Shown: in pieces, positions 1 through 8,597 of the stretch
How the letters are laid out: each line of letters starts with the position of its first letter
Position numbering within the stretch: the first letter of the stretch is position 1
Assembly: GCF_000768065.1 (NCBI RefSeq)
Contig: NZ_JRKM01000001.1
Coordinates: 186,001 to 250,000, forward strand
Direction: 5' to 3'
Length of the DNA stretch: 64,000 nt
From: Aquabacterium sp. NJ1
Lineage (GTDB): Bacteria; Pseudomonadota; Gammaproteobacteria; Burkholderiales; Burkholderiaceae_C
Position numbers and translations under genes: made by a program
The notes under the pieces: model-generated
Told to the model about the DNA's origin: nothing
The model's database searches: none
Seen by the model: the letters and a program-made list of their open reading frames with translations, nothing else

Positions 1-277
1 CTTCACCCAGCTCCAGATCGGCTTCGACATCCGCCTCGATGTCACCCACATCGTCTTCGTCGAAGCTGCCCTTCTTGGTGGCCTCTTTCTTGGCAGCAGG
101 TGCCGCTTCAGCGGCGGCCTTGGGCTTGCGACCGCGCTTCTTGGGCTCGGCAGGTGCAGCGACTTCAGCCGTATCAGCGCCCTTGGCCTTGGCGGCACGG
201 GTCTTGACCTTCTTGTCGGTCTCGTCGGCTTGCGTCGCCGCTGTATCAGCTTTTTTCGCGGTTTTTTTCGCGGTCAT
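1..277 (-). CDS. rpoD: RNA polymerase primary sigma factor RpoD, N-terminal part (cut by window edge)
   Basis: Only the first 92 codons are in the window; the rest lies beyond the left edge. The ATG at 277 is preceded by GAGGAA at good spacing. The protein begins with a run of Thr/Ala/Lys repeats (MTAKKTAKKADTAATQ), then Ala/Lys-rich sequence and an acidic stretch around KGSFDEDDVGDIEADVEADL. Such a basic/Ala-rich tail before region 1.1 is usual for betaproteobacterial RpoD. The position directly downstream of dnaG, in the same direction, is the classic macromolecular-synthesis order (primase then sigma-70). The conserved sigma regions 2-4 are not visible here, so the call rests on this N-terminus and on synteny. 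Confidence 0.85.
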   Translation of the reverse strand, partial: MTAKKTAKKADTAATQADETDKKVKTRAAKAKGADTAEVAAPAEPKKRGRKPKAAAEAAPAAKKEATKKGSFDEDDVGDIEADVEADLELGE

Positions 278-314
278 GCGCTTCCTCGAAAGAGAATTCT
301 GGGTGCTTATCGAA

Positions 315-339
315 CCTTCCATTATCGCGCAATGGAAGG
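315..339. repeat. inverted repeat over the rpoD -10 region
   Basis: CCTTCCATT (315-323), 7 bases, AATGGAAGG (331-339): a perfect 9-bp inverted repeat. It lies across the spacer and -10 of the proposed rpoD promoter. It could be an operator, or a hairpin in a dnaG read-through transcript. No U-run follows it in the minus direction, so it is not a typical intrinsic terminator. Confidence 0.5.
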
Positions 340-349
340 GGGTCGTCAA
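321..349 (-). promoter_or_regulatory. sigma-70 promoter for rpoD
   Basis: Read on the minus strand: -35 TTGACG (349 to 344), a 17-base spacer, then -10 GATAAT (326 to 321). This is close to the sigma-70 consensus with ideal spacing and would start RNA near 313, about 36 bases before the rpoD ATG. It lies in the dnaG-rpoD gap, so rpoD need not depend only on read-through from dnaG. A 9-bp inverted repeat covers the -10 (separate entry). Confidence 0.6.
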
Positions 350-397
350 AAATCTTGTCCAAATGGGCTGTTTAAATCCTCAGCCCCGCACAAAACC

Positions 398-2545
398 TCA
401 TCCGGAGATGGGTCGGTTCTGGCTGATTTCAAGTTTCATGGCCAGGGTCAGCCTGACCAGCTCCATCTTTCGAGCCTCGGCCGCCTCGGAGAGTTCACCG
501 GACTGCGTGAGCAGGTCGAGCTCCTCGCGCAGGGCCACCAGCTCGATGGGGCGGATCAGGTTCATCAGCTGGGCGACCGTGTCCTTGTTGTCGGGCACAT
601 CCACAAACTGGGTGATGCGCTGGGCCAAGGGCTTGAAGTGGCCGGCTTCCTCCGGGTGCTCGGGGTCCGGCGCGTCGCCGCGCATGAGCGGGAGCAGGGT
701 CTCGGCAGGCAGCAGGCCCTGCGCCAGCAGCATGCGGTCCAGCCAGCGGAAGAACTCGCCGTATGGGGCAGGCTGATCGCACAGCAGGTCGTGCGTGGCG
801 CTGGGCAATTGCTCCCAGAACTCGCTGTGGCACACGAGCACCCAGACGATGCGATCCAGCGGCGTGGCAGCCTGGGGCAGGGGGCGTTGCTCGACCGGGC
901 TGCCCCGGCTTTGCCAGCGTGAACCACCGCCGCCTTTCCAGGGCTTCCAGGGTTTGCCGTCGCGGCGCTGGCCGCCTTGTTTGTAGCCGCCTTGGCCTTG
1001 CCAACCGCCCTGGTTGGGCGAGGCCGAGTGCGCCTGTTCGCCGTATGACGTGTCACCGGCACCGCCATGCCCCCAATCGTCGCTACCACCGCCATCAGGC
1101 TCGAAAGCCGGAATGTCACCGAAATCGCCATCCCAGCCTGAACCCGCGTCAGCAGAGCGGGAGGCTGAGCCGCCCGAGGCGCCGCCCCCAGGCGCTCGTC
1201 GATCGCGCCCCGCGCTTTGCTGCCGGGCCTTTTGCTGATGCTCGGCCAGCCTGCGGCGCACTTCATCAGGCGAGGTGCGGGCCATCTGGGCCAGGTCGTC
1301 GGCCACCAGACCTTGCAGGGCGCCTTCAGGGAACTGCGCAATCAAGGGGATGGCCTGGACAAGCAGGCGCGCACGGCCTTCGGCACTTTCCATGTCGCAA
1401 TCGGCCGCAGCGTGCTCCAGCACCTGGCGTGACAGCGGCACGGCCTGTTTGACGCACTGTTCGAAGGCCTCTGCACCGAACTCGCGGATGTAGCTGTCCG
1501 GATCGTGCTCCTTGGGCAGAAACAGGAAGCTGATGCGGCGCGTGTCCGTGGCGTAGGGCAGGGCAGCCTCCAGCGCGCGGCCAGCGGCGCGGCGCCCGGC
1601 TGCGTCACCGTCGAAGCTGAACACCACCTGGTCCGTGAAGCGAAACAGCTTCTGGGCGTGATCGGCCGTACACGCGGTGCCAAGGGTCGCCACCGCGTTG
1701 CCAAAGCCCCATTGGGCCAGCGCCACCACGTCCATGTACCCTTCGGTGACGATGGCGTAGCCCTTGTTGCGCAAGGCGGCACGCCCTTCATACAGCCCGT
1801 AAAGCTCGCGGCCCTTGATGAACACGGGCGTTTCAGGCGAGTTCAGGTACTTGGGCTCGCCCTTATCGAGCACGCGCCCACCAAAACCGATGACCTCGCC
1901 CTGCGGGTTGCGGATCGGGAACATGATCCTGTCTCGGAAGCGGTCGTAGCGCTTGCCTTCGGTCTCGCCCGGTTCGGGGTCATGCGCGATGACCAGGCCG
2001 GACTCCACCAGCAGCGGGTCGTCGTACTTGGGGAAGGCGCTGGCCAGCCCACGCCAGCTGTCAGGCGCATAACCCAGCGCAAAGCGGGCCGCAACTTCAC
2101 CCGTGAGCCCACGGCCCTTGAGGTAGTTGACGGCGCGCGGCGTCTTCTTGAGTTGCTGCTTCCAGTGCTGTGCGGCCTTGGCCATCACATCGGTCAGCGA
2201 GACCTGCTTTTCCTTGATCTGCTTCTGGCGCTCGCGCTCTTCAGGCCGGATGTTGTCATCGGGCACCTGCATGCCCTGCATCTGGGCCAGGTCCTTGACG
2301 GCGTCAACAAAACCCATGCCGCCGTACTCCATCAGGAAGCCGACAGCATTGCCGTGCACGCCACACCCGAAGCAGTGGTAGGTCTGGCGCGAGGGCGAGA
2401 CGATGAAGCTGGGGGATTTCTCGCCGTGGAAGGGGCACAGGCCCTTGAAGTTGATCCCGGCTTTCTTCAGGGTGACATAGCGCCCGACCAGGTCGGCGAT
2501 GTCAGTGCGGGCCAGCAGGTCCTGAATGAATGACGGAGGGATCAC
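398..2545 (-). CDS. dnaG: DNA primase DnaG
   Basis: Synthesises RNA primers at the replication fork. 715 aa, starting at GTG. The N-terminal CHC2 zinc-binding domain has ligands C37, H40, C58 and C61. The RNA polymerase core and TOPRIM follow, with EGYMD at 268-272 and FDGDAAG at 311-317. From about 440 to 555 there is a long Gly/Ser/Gln-rich linker (GGWQGQGGYKQGG-type sequence) before the C-terminal helicase-binding domain (about 560-715). That linker makes the protein about 130 residues longer than E. coli DnaG. No strong Shine-Dalgarno (SD) sequence precedes the GTG, but the N-terminus aligns with the family there. rpoD follows downstream in the same direction. Confidence 0.97.
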   Translation of the reverse strand: MIPPSFIQDLLARTDIADLVGRYVTLKKAGINFKGLCPFHGEKSPSFIVSPSRQTYHCFGCGVHGNAVGFLMEYGGMGFVDAVKDLAQMQGMQVPDDNIRPEERERQKQIKEKQVSLTDVMAKAAQHWKQQLKKTPRAVNYLKGRGLTGEVAARFALGYAPDSWRGLASAFPKYDDPLLVESGLVIAHDPEPGETEGKRYDRFRDRIMFPIRNPQGEVIGFGGRVLDKGEPKYLNSPETPVFIKGRELYGLYEGRAALRNKGYAIVTEGYMDVVALAQWGFGNAVATLGTACTADHAQKLFRFTDQVVFSFDGDAAGRRAAGRALEAALPYATDTRRISFLFLPKEHDPDSYIREFGAEAFEQCVKQAVPLSRQVLEHAAADCDMESAEGRARLLVQAIPLIAQFPEGALQGLVADDLAQMARTSPDEVRRRLAEHQQKARQQSAGRDRRAPGGGASGGSASRSADAGSGWDGDFGDIPAFEPDGGGSDDWGHGGAGDTSYGEQAHSASPNQGGWQGQGGYKQGGQRRDGKPWKPWKGGGGSRWQSRGSPVEQRPLPQAATPLDRIVWVLVCHSEFWEQLPSATHDLLCDQPAPYGEFFRWLDRMLLAQGLLPAETLLPLMRGDAPDPEHPEEAGHFKPLAQRITQFVDVPDNKDTVAQLMNLIRPIELVALREELDLLTQSGELSEAAEARKMELVRLTLAMKLEISQNRPISG

Positions 2546-2580
2546 GGCAGCAACACGAACAGATGGGGCGCTTCAAGTGC

Positions 2581-2614
2581 AACGGCCCCGACGCGGCTTG
2601 GCGACGGGGCCGTT
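2581..2614 (-). terminator. hairpin between adk and dnaG (possible terminator)
   Basis: AACGGCCCCG at 2581-2590 pairs perfectly with CGGGGCCGTT at 2605-2614 (10 bp, 14-base loop). It sits between the adk stop and the dnaG start. In the minus direction no clear U-run follows, so termination may be weak or Rho-assisted. Confidence 0.4.
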
Positions 2615-2641
2615 GTCGTCAGCCTGGGGCCGACAGATGGC

Positions 2642-3319
<678 letters not shown>

Positions 3320-3452
3320 TCACTGACGGCCATGGGCCGATCAGTCCTTCAAGGGCGGGAGGATAGCATGGGTACCCCCTCCTTGGGCGGGGGGATTCAC
3401 CGCATGCAGGCACCTGCCGCCAGCAATTCGCATACCTGCACGCCAGCGGGCG

Positions 3453-4205
3453 TCAGGCAAACAGGGCACGAACCCTTTCCAGGTCTTCGGGGGTGTCCAC
3501 GCCCGCGCCAGGCGCCTGCTGCGTCACGTGCACGGCGATACGCTCACCGTGCCACAACACCCGCAACTGCTCCAGCGACTCGGCCGCTTCCAGCGGGCTG
3601 GGCGGCAGCTGGGGGAAGCGCCGCAGAAAACCTGCACGGTAGCCGTAGATGCCAATGTGCCGCAAGGGCCTGGCATCCCCGCTGGCGGGCTGGCCAGCTT
3701 GCGGTGCGTCACGCCACCACGGAATCGGTGCACGCGAAAAATACAGCGCCCGACCTTGGGCATCCAGCACCACTTTGACCACATTGGGGTTGCCAAAGTG
3801 AGCGTCATCCTCGATCGGATGCGCCGCCGTGCTGACCACGCAGTCAGGGCGCTGATCCAGTTGCGCGGCGCAGGCGTTGATCAGGGCAGGGTCGATCAAG
3901 GGCTCATCACCCTGCACATTGACCACGGCGTCCAGCCCATCGAGGCCCAGGATGGTGCACGCCTCGGCCAGGCGATCGCTGCCGGTAGGGTGATCAGCCC
4001 GGGTCATGACACAGCGCACGCCGTGCTGCTCACATGCCTGCTGGATGCGCGGGTCATCCGTGGCCACAACCACCTGGCTGGCCGCACTCTGGGCCGCACG
4101 CTGGGCCACGCGCACCACCATGGGCAGGCCAGCGATGTCGGCCAGGGGCTTGTCCGGCAGGCGGGTGGATGCCAGCCGCGCAGGGATCAGAACGGTGAAC
4201 CCCAT
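3453..4205 (-). CDS. kdsB: 3-deoxy-manno-octulosonate cytidylyltransferase
   Basis: Activates Kdo with CTP to CMP-Kdo for lipopolysaccharide inner-core synthesis (cytoplasm). About 250 aa. The N-terminal nucleotide-binding motif is [17 protein letters not shown]; further family motifs are [24 protein letters not shown] and YFSRAPIP. I chose the ATG at 4205 over a TTG two codons upstream (4211) because homologues start right at this motif. The start lies 2 bases past the stop of the Trm112-like gene, so the two are probably translationally coupled. Part of an exbB-exbD-lpxK-trm112-kdsB-adk run. Confidence 0.96.
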   Translation of the reverse strand: MGFTVLIPARLASTRLPDKPLADIAGLPMVVRVAQRAAQSAASQVVVATDDPRIQQACEQHGVRCVMTRADHPTGSDRLAEACTILGLDGLDAVVNVQGDEPLIDPALINACAAQLDQRPDCVVSTAAHPIEDDAHFGNPNVVKVVLDAQGRALYFSRAPIPWWRDAPQAGQPASGDARPLRHIGIYGYRAGFLRRFPQLPPSPLEAAESLEQLRVLWHGERIAVHVTQQAPGAGVDTPEDLERVRALFA

Positions 4206-4207
4206 GC

Positions 4208-4420
4208 TCAAGACCCCATGGGGGCGGAGGGCACGGGCGCGACAGGCATGTCGTTGTCGTCCAGAGGTACCGCCTCGTTTTCCAGCATCACAGGGATACC
4301 GTCGCGAATGGGAAAGCCCAGGCGATCAGCGTGGCAGATCAGGTGCTGGCCCTGGAGCCGGCGCTGCAGCGGCCCTTTGCAGACAGGGCAGACCAGCAGT
4401 TCAATGAGTCGAGTATCCAT
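4208..4420 (-). CDS. Trm112 / YcaR-family small zinc-ribbon protein
   Basis: 70 aa. It starts [18 protein letters not shown], with a CPVC pair at residues 11-14, and has the family core [15 protein letters not shown]. In E. coli the equivalent gene, ycaR, sits between lpxK and kdsB, exactly as here. Eukaryotic and archaeal Trm112 proteins activate methyltransferases; the bacterial role is unclear. The second Cys pair of the classic zinc ribbon is not obvious. The C-terminal tail ([11 protein letters not shown]) is Pro/Ala-rich. Confidence 0.9.
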   Translation of the reverse strand: MDTRLIELLVCPVCKGPLQRRLQGQHLICHADRLGFPIRDGIPVMLENEAVPLDDNDMPVAPVPSAPMGS

Positions 4421-4429
4421 AGCGGTTCT

Positions 4430-5512
4430 TCAGCCAGGTTGGTGGCGATTCGGGAGCTTTTCCAGCGCCGAGTCAAGCTCGCGCCAGAAAGAGGCCTGAG
4501 GGTGGAAGTCTAGTGCCGCAACCCACACGCGACAGCCCGGGCGCTCGCGGGCCAGTCGATCAGGGTCAAGTTTGACGGCATCTTTTTCGGTCACGATGAC
4601 CTCCCGGGCGTGTTCAGGCCAGGGGATGTCGGCCATTTCGGCATGATCAGGCAAAGCCACCGGCGTGATCCGCAAGCCCTGGCTGCGCAGCGCATCAAAA
4701 AAGCGTTGCGGATGCGCGATGCCGGCCACCGCCCAGACACCATCTGCGCTGTTGGCAAGAGAGGCCGTCGCACTGTTGGCCAAGCCACCGACCCACCAGT
4801 CGTCCAGCAAGCGCAGCGGCGCCATGGCACTGAGGGCAAGGTGGCCGGGCAGGGTGGTGCTGGCTTGCGGTGCGTTGTAGAGCACCAGGGGCGGCGCACA
4901 CAGCCCAGGTGTTGGCGGCGTGTGGATGGGTTCGCGCAAAGGGCCCGCGGGCAACAGCCAGCCATTGCCTGCGCCCCGACCATCGAACACGATGACCTCG
5001 ACATCGCGCTGCAGGCGCAGGTGCTGCAAGCCATCGTCACAGACCAGGATGTTGATGTCGGGATGAGCCTGCAGCAGCGCCAGGCCACCCGATGCGCGGT
5101 CACGGTTGACCATGATCGGCACGCCCGTGCGTCGCCAGATCAGAAGTGGTTCGTCCCCGCACTGCCGGGCGGTCAATCGTGAAGCCGAATTCACATCGAT
5201 CAGCAGCCCCTGCTGGCCTTGCGGCAACTGGGCCTTGTAGCCGCGCGTCAGGACACCGGGGCGCCAGCCGCACGCCTTGAGGTGCGCCAGCAAGGCGATC
5301 GTGGTGGGCGTCTTGCCTGCCCCGCCGACGATCCGGTTGCCCACCACCACCACGGGCACCGGCATCTTGCGGGATGCCAGCCAGCCCATGCGGTAGCCCT
5401 GGCGCCTGCACGCCACCACCGCCCCCATCAGCCAGGCGAGAGGCAGCAATGCCATGGCCAGAGGCCCCTTGCGGAGCCAGGCCTGGTTGAGTCGGGCTTC
5501 GATGAGGCTCAT
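4430..5512 (-). CDS. lpxK: tetraacyldisaccharide 4'-kinase LpxK
   Basis: Phosphorylates the 4' position of the lipid A disaccharide precursor at the inner membrane, forming lipid IVA. 360 aa. A hydrophobic N-terminal segment (about 17-35) is the membrane anchor. The P-loop is GNRIVGGAGKTPTT (58-71), and the family motif DDGLQHLRLQRD lies near the middle. ATG start at 5512, 57 bp after exbD. It shares the operon with trm112 and kdsB, so lipid A and Kdo synthesis are linked here. Confidence 0.97.
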   Translation of the reverse strand: MSLIEARLNQAWLRKGPLAMALLPLAWLMGAVVACRRQGYRMGWLASRKMPVPVVVVGNRIVGGAGKTPTTIALLAHLKACGWRPGVLTRGYKAQLPQGQQGLLIDVNSASRLTARQCGDEPLLIWRRTGVPIMVNRDRASGGLALLQAHPDINILVCDDGLQHLRLQRDVEVIVFDGRGAGNGWLLPAGPLREPIHTPPTPGLCAPPLVLYNAPQASTTLPGHLALSAMAPLRLLDDWWVGGLANSATASLANSADGVWAVAGIAHPQRFFDALRSQGLRITPVALPDHAEMADIPWPEHAREVIVTEKDAVKLDPDRLARERPGCRVWVAALDFHPQASFWRELDSALEKLPNRHQPG

Positions 5513-5569
5513 GCGGCTTGTGTATCCAGGCGTGGCCAGGCCATCAGGCCAAGGGCCAGCGCTTGGGCG

Positions 5570-6025
5570 TCAAGGTTGGGGGCCTGCAGCAGCACCAGGC
5601 TCGGTCTGGCCTTGGGTGGCAAAGGTGAGCTGGCTGAGCCCGGCGCGGCGGGCCGCATCCATCACATTGATCACGCTCTGGTGCGTGGCCGACGCATCGG
5701 CCGTGACCACCACCACCGTGTCCTTGACACCGCCTGTGGCGGCGGCCAGGCCAGCAGCCAGCACATCCACGCTGCGGCCTTCAATCAGGCGCTGGTTGAT
5801 GGTGTAGCGCCCATCAGCCGTGACCACCACCACCAGCTCGTGCGGGCGAGGCTTGGACGCTTGCGCATTGGCCGTGGGCAGGTTGATCTTGAGTTCCGTG
5901 AGCTTGGAATAAGTGGTCGTCAGCATCAGGAAAATCAGGACCACCAGCAGCACGTCGATGAAGGGGATGAGGTTGATCTCAGGCTCTTCTTCGCGCAGGT
6001 GGTGCTTGCGAAAGTTCATCGACAT
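5570..6025 (-). CDS. exbD: ExbD/TolR-family energy-transduction protein
   Basis: Subunit of a proton-driven motor that powers TonB (or Tol-like) machinery at the inner membrane. 151 aa: a short cytoplasmic N-terminus (EEEPEINLIPFIDVLLV), one transmembrane helix at about 20-42 carrying the conserved Asp (FIDV), then a periplasmic domain. The C-terminus ends in an Ala/Gly/Pro-rich tail. It lies 18 bp after exbB. No tonB gene is nearby. Location next to lpxK is common in Betaproteobacteria, and some of these pairs are annotated TolR-like. Confidence 0.92.
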   Translation of the reverse strand: MSMNFRKHHLREEEPEINLIPFIDVLLVVLIFLMLTTTYSKLTELKINLPTANAQASKPRPHELVVVVTADGRYTINQRLIEGRSVDVLAAGLAAATGGVKDTVVVVTADASATHQSVINVMDAARRAGLSQLTFATQGQTEPGAAAGPQP

Positions 6026-6043
6026 GGGTGTGCCCCTTGTCGC

Positions 6044-6682
6044 TCAGCGGCGGCTGGAAGTCAGGCGCAGCAGGTGCGGCACCATGCGCTCGGCGGCCTG
6101 CTCCATGGCCACGGTGTAGGCGTCGATGCGGGCCCGGAAATGGCGGTAGAACATCAACGAGGGAATGGCCACGATCAGGCCAAATGCGGTGTTGTACAGC
6201 GCCACAGAAATACCGTGCGCCAGTTCCATGGGGTTGGCGCCGGCCGAACCGGTGGCGGCGCCCGAGGCGCCAAAGATCTCGATCATGCCGATCACCGTGC
6301 CGAGCAGGCCCATGAGCGGCGCTGCGCTGGCAATGGTGCCCAAGGCATTGAGGTTGCGCTCCATCTGGTGGACCGCATCACGCCCGGCGGACTCGAAAGC
6401 CGCACGGAGGTTGGCATCGCTGATGCGGGGCTCGGCCAGCGCGGCGCGCAGCCCCTGTGCGAGCAACAGCCCGAGGACGGAGTTTTCGGCCAGCTTGTTG
6501 ACCGTGTCGGCCGAAGGCAGGCCGGAGCGTGTGACCGAGATCACCTCGTCAACCAGGCGGCTGGGGGCGACACGCGCCTCACGCAGGCTGAGAAAGCGCT
6601 CGATGACCAGGGCCAGGGCCACAATGGAGCACAGCACGAGGGGAATGATGGGCCAACCGGCGGCTTGAAGGATCGACAGCAA
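6044..6682 (-). CDS. exbB: ExbB / MotA-TolQ-ExbB proton channel family protein
   Basis: Forms the inner-membrane proton channel with ExbD. 212 aa with three transmembrane segments (about 10-30, 108-135, 155-180). The family core APLMGLLGTVIGMIEIF is present. The start codon is TTG at 6682, supported by GGGAG seven bases upstream. First gene of the minus-strand run that continues through exbD, lpxK, trm112, kdsB and adk. Its control region is the long gap 6683-7160. Confidence 0.93.
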   Translation of the reverse strand: MLSILQAAGWPIIPLVLCSIVALALVIERFLSLREARVAPSRLVDEVISVTRSGLPSADTVNKLAENSVLGLLLAQGLRAALAEPRISDANLRAAFESAGRDAVHQMERNLNALGTIASAAPLMGLLGTVIGMIEIFGASGAATGSAGANPMELAHGISVALYNTAFGLIVAIPSLMFYRHFRARIDAYTVAMEQAAERMVPHLLRLTSSRR

Positions 6683-6833
6683 CAGAGGACTCCCGAGGGG
6701 CAGGGCACCATGAACGCCTGTGATGTGGCGCGCTCTGACAAGGTGCGAAACAAGCCCTTGATTATGGGGCTGAATTCGCGCGCTTCCGCATGGTGGCGCG
6801 TTGTCAGGCTGGCTCAGGACTTACCCCCAATCA

Positions 6834-6855
6834 GCCTGAAACGCTCGTTTCAGGC
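6834..6855. promoter_or_regulatory. 22-bp palindrome, possible operator
   Basis: GCCTGAAACG (6834-6843), two bases CT, then CGTTTCAGGC (6846-6855): a perfect 10-bp inverted repeat. The inner TGAAACG..CGTTTCA resembles the two-fold operators of LacI-family repressors. It is about 150 bp upstream of exbB and 305 bp upstream of xseA. No regulator gene is adjacent, so the binding protein is unknown. Confidence 0.45.
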
Positions 6856-6892
6856 ACGCCTGTTGCGGTGCGGCAAAATCATCCACCGAAGC

Positions 6893-6913
6893 TGTGGATA
6901 ACTTTGTGGGTAA
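6893..6913 (-). promoter_or_regulatory. two tandem DnaA-box-like sites
   Basis: On the plus strand TGTGGATAA (6893-6901) and TGTGGGTAA (6905-6913), separated by 3 bases. Their complements are TTATCCACA (the perfect E. coli DnaA box) and TTACCCACA (one change). An AT-rich tract begins about 55 bp further on. No dnaA or dnaN gene is in the window, so this may be a DnaA titration or regulatory site. Confidence 0.4.
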
Positions 6914-7160
6914 ATGCCCCGGACCGCGCCCAAACCCGCGCAAATCCACGCCATTCGACAGAATGCCTCATTTTTAAGCAGCAAAAACATCATATAAATC
7001 ATATGCTTAGGACATTATTAAGGCGCCGTGACAGGCATTCACGCCTGGTGGCACACGCTACGGCAAGGTGTGGACTTGTCCTCCAATGCCAGGGGTGTGG
7101 CGACACCTGTCAAGAACGGCCTGGCGCCCTTTTGCGCTGCGCCAGCACGGGGGCAACAGC

Positions 7161-8516
7161 ATGAGCGGCTGGATGCCCGAGCGCGCCTCAGGGCAAGTGC
7201 GGGTGTGGGGCGTGGCCGCGCTGGTCCAGGCCGTGGGCGACACCTTGGCGGCCAGGTTTTCGTCATGCGTCGTCAAGGGCGAAATCAGTGGTTTCACCCG
7301 CGCAGCCAGCGGGCACGGCTACTTCACGCTCAAGGACGAGCATGGCAATGCCTCCCTGCGCTGCGCGATCTTCCGGCGCGCCTTGTCACAGGTGGATTTC
7401 ACGCCGGCCGAAGGGATGCTCGTGGAGGCGCGGGGCAACCTGGCCGTCTACGAGGCCCGCGGCGAATTGCAGCTGGTGGTGGAGGGCTTGCAACGCGCCG
7501 GCGCAGGCGCCCTGTACGAGCAGTTCCTGCGCCTGAAAGCGCGACTGGAGGCCGAAGGGCTGTTTGACGCAAGCCGCAAGCGCGCCATCCCGCGCTTCCC
7601 GTCCCGCGTGGCGGTGGTCACGTCGACTGCCGCCGCTGCCTTGCGTGATGTGCTGACCGCCATGCGCCGGCGCAGCCCGCACGTTGAAGTCGTGCTCTCG
7701 CCTTGTGCCGTGCAAGGTTCGGAGGCCCCCGCCCAGATCGTGCAGGCCCTCGCCAACGTGGTCCTGGCGCACCGCGCCGGCACGCAGATCGATGCGGTCA
7801 TCGTTTGCCGAGGCGGCGGCTCGCTGGAGGACTTGTGGTCTTTCAACGACGAACGCGTGGTGCGCGCCATCGCTGCCTGCCCGATCCCGGTGATTTGCGG
7901 CGTGGGCCACGAAACGGACTTCACCCTGGCCGAATTCGCCGCAGACCTGCGTGCCCCCACCCCGACGGCTGCCGCAGAACTGGTCGCACAGGACCAGGAC
8001 ACGTCCTGGGTGCAACTGGATGCCCTGGCCCGACACATGGCCCACCGCGTTCATCAACGCCTTGACGGCCTGGCGCAGCGACTGGACCAAGCCGCCGTGC
8101 GCATGGCGCGCCCCGCCCAGTTGCTGAGCAGGCAAGGGCAGACCTTGAGCCTGCTGGAGCACCGCATGCTGTCGGCGTGTCAGGCTCGCACCCGGCGCGC
8201 CCGCCAGCAACTGCCGCATGTGCAGGATCGCATGATGCGCGCGGTGTCTGTTCAGCAAAGCAGGCAAGCACAAGCCCTGCAAGCCTGGGACGCCCGTTTG
8301 TCTGCACTCAACCCCCACAGGGTGCTGGAGCGTGGCTTCGCCTGGTTGACAGACGAGGCCGGCCACCCCGTCACCCGCGCCAGCCAGGCACATGCTGGCG
8401 GCAAGGTCACGGGCGTCCTGGCTGACGGGCTGTTGCGCATGAACATCACCGAGATCACGCTGGATACGGCGCCAACGCCCGATCTCGGCCCTTTATCCGA
8501 CGCCAGCGATCGCTAA
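7161..8516 (+). CDS. xseA: exodeoxyribonuclease VII large subunit
   Basis: Catalytic subunit of exonuclease VII, which degrades single-stranded DNA to acid-soluble oligonucleotides. About 451 aa from the ATG at 7161. The frame is open further upstream to 7068, but homologues begin close to QVRVWGVAALVQAVGDTL. N-terminal OB-fold (about 11-105), then the catalytic domain with FPSRVAVVTSTAAAALRDVL and the family motif RGGGSLEDLWSFNDE. A coiled-coil-forming helical region (about 280-400) and a C-terminal GFAWLTD segment follow. The small subunit xseB is not in the window. SD is only a weak GGGGGC. Confidence 0.96.
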   Translation: MSGWMPERASGQVRVWGVAALVQAVGDTLAARFSSCVVKGEISGFTRAASGHGYFTLKDEHGNASLRCAIFRRALSQVDFTPAEGMLVEARGNLAVYEARGELQLVVEGLQRAGAGALYEQFLRLKARLEAEGLFDASRKRAIPRFPSRVAVVTSTAAAALRDVLTAMRRRSPHVEVVLSPCAVQGSEAPAQIVQALANVVLAHRAGTQIDAVIVCRGGGSLEDLWSFNDERVVRAIAACPIPVICGVGHETDFTLAEFAADLRAPTPTAAAELVAQDQDTSWVQLDALARHMAHRVHQRLDGLAQRLDQAAVRMARPAQLLSRQGQTLSLLEHRMLSACQARTRRARQQLPHVQDRMMRAVSVQQSRQAQALQAWDARLSALNPHRVLERGFAWLTDEAGHPVTRASQAHAGGKVTGVLADGLLRMNITEITLDTAPTPDLGPLSDASDR

Positions 8517-8551
8517 AACCCCCAGGCTCGCAAGCGCAAGCCTGGCATGCC

Positions 8552-8557
8552 TACAAT
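8552..8557 (+). promoter_or_regulatory. putative -10 element of sodB
   Basis: TACAAT at 8552-8557, 41 bases before the sodB ATG, is a good -10. No clear -35 is visible 16-18 bases upstream. A hairpin CCAGGCT...AGCCTGG lies just upstream (8522-8544) and may mark the end of xseA transcripts. Confidence 0.3.
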
Positions 8558-8597
8558 CGCGCGTCGATTTTCTTCACATCCATCAGGAACAAGCACC

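Larger units (their letters stand above)
6683..7160. other. 478-bp regulatory gap between divergent exbB and xseA
   Basis: No credible gene. It holds a 22-bp perfect palindrome (6834-6855), two DnaA-box-like nonamers (6893-6913), and a markedly AT-rich tract at about 6968-7022 (with CATATAAATCATATGC). The part from about 7023 to 7160 is GC-rich leader of xseA. Both flanking genes read outward, so the gap must hold promoters for both. Confidence 0.6.

Noticed and set aside
7068-7160. 31-residue N-terminal extension of xseA
   Set aside because: XseA homologues start near the ATG at 7161, and the extension is low-complexity and Cys/Pro/Trp-rich.
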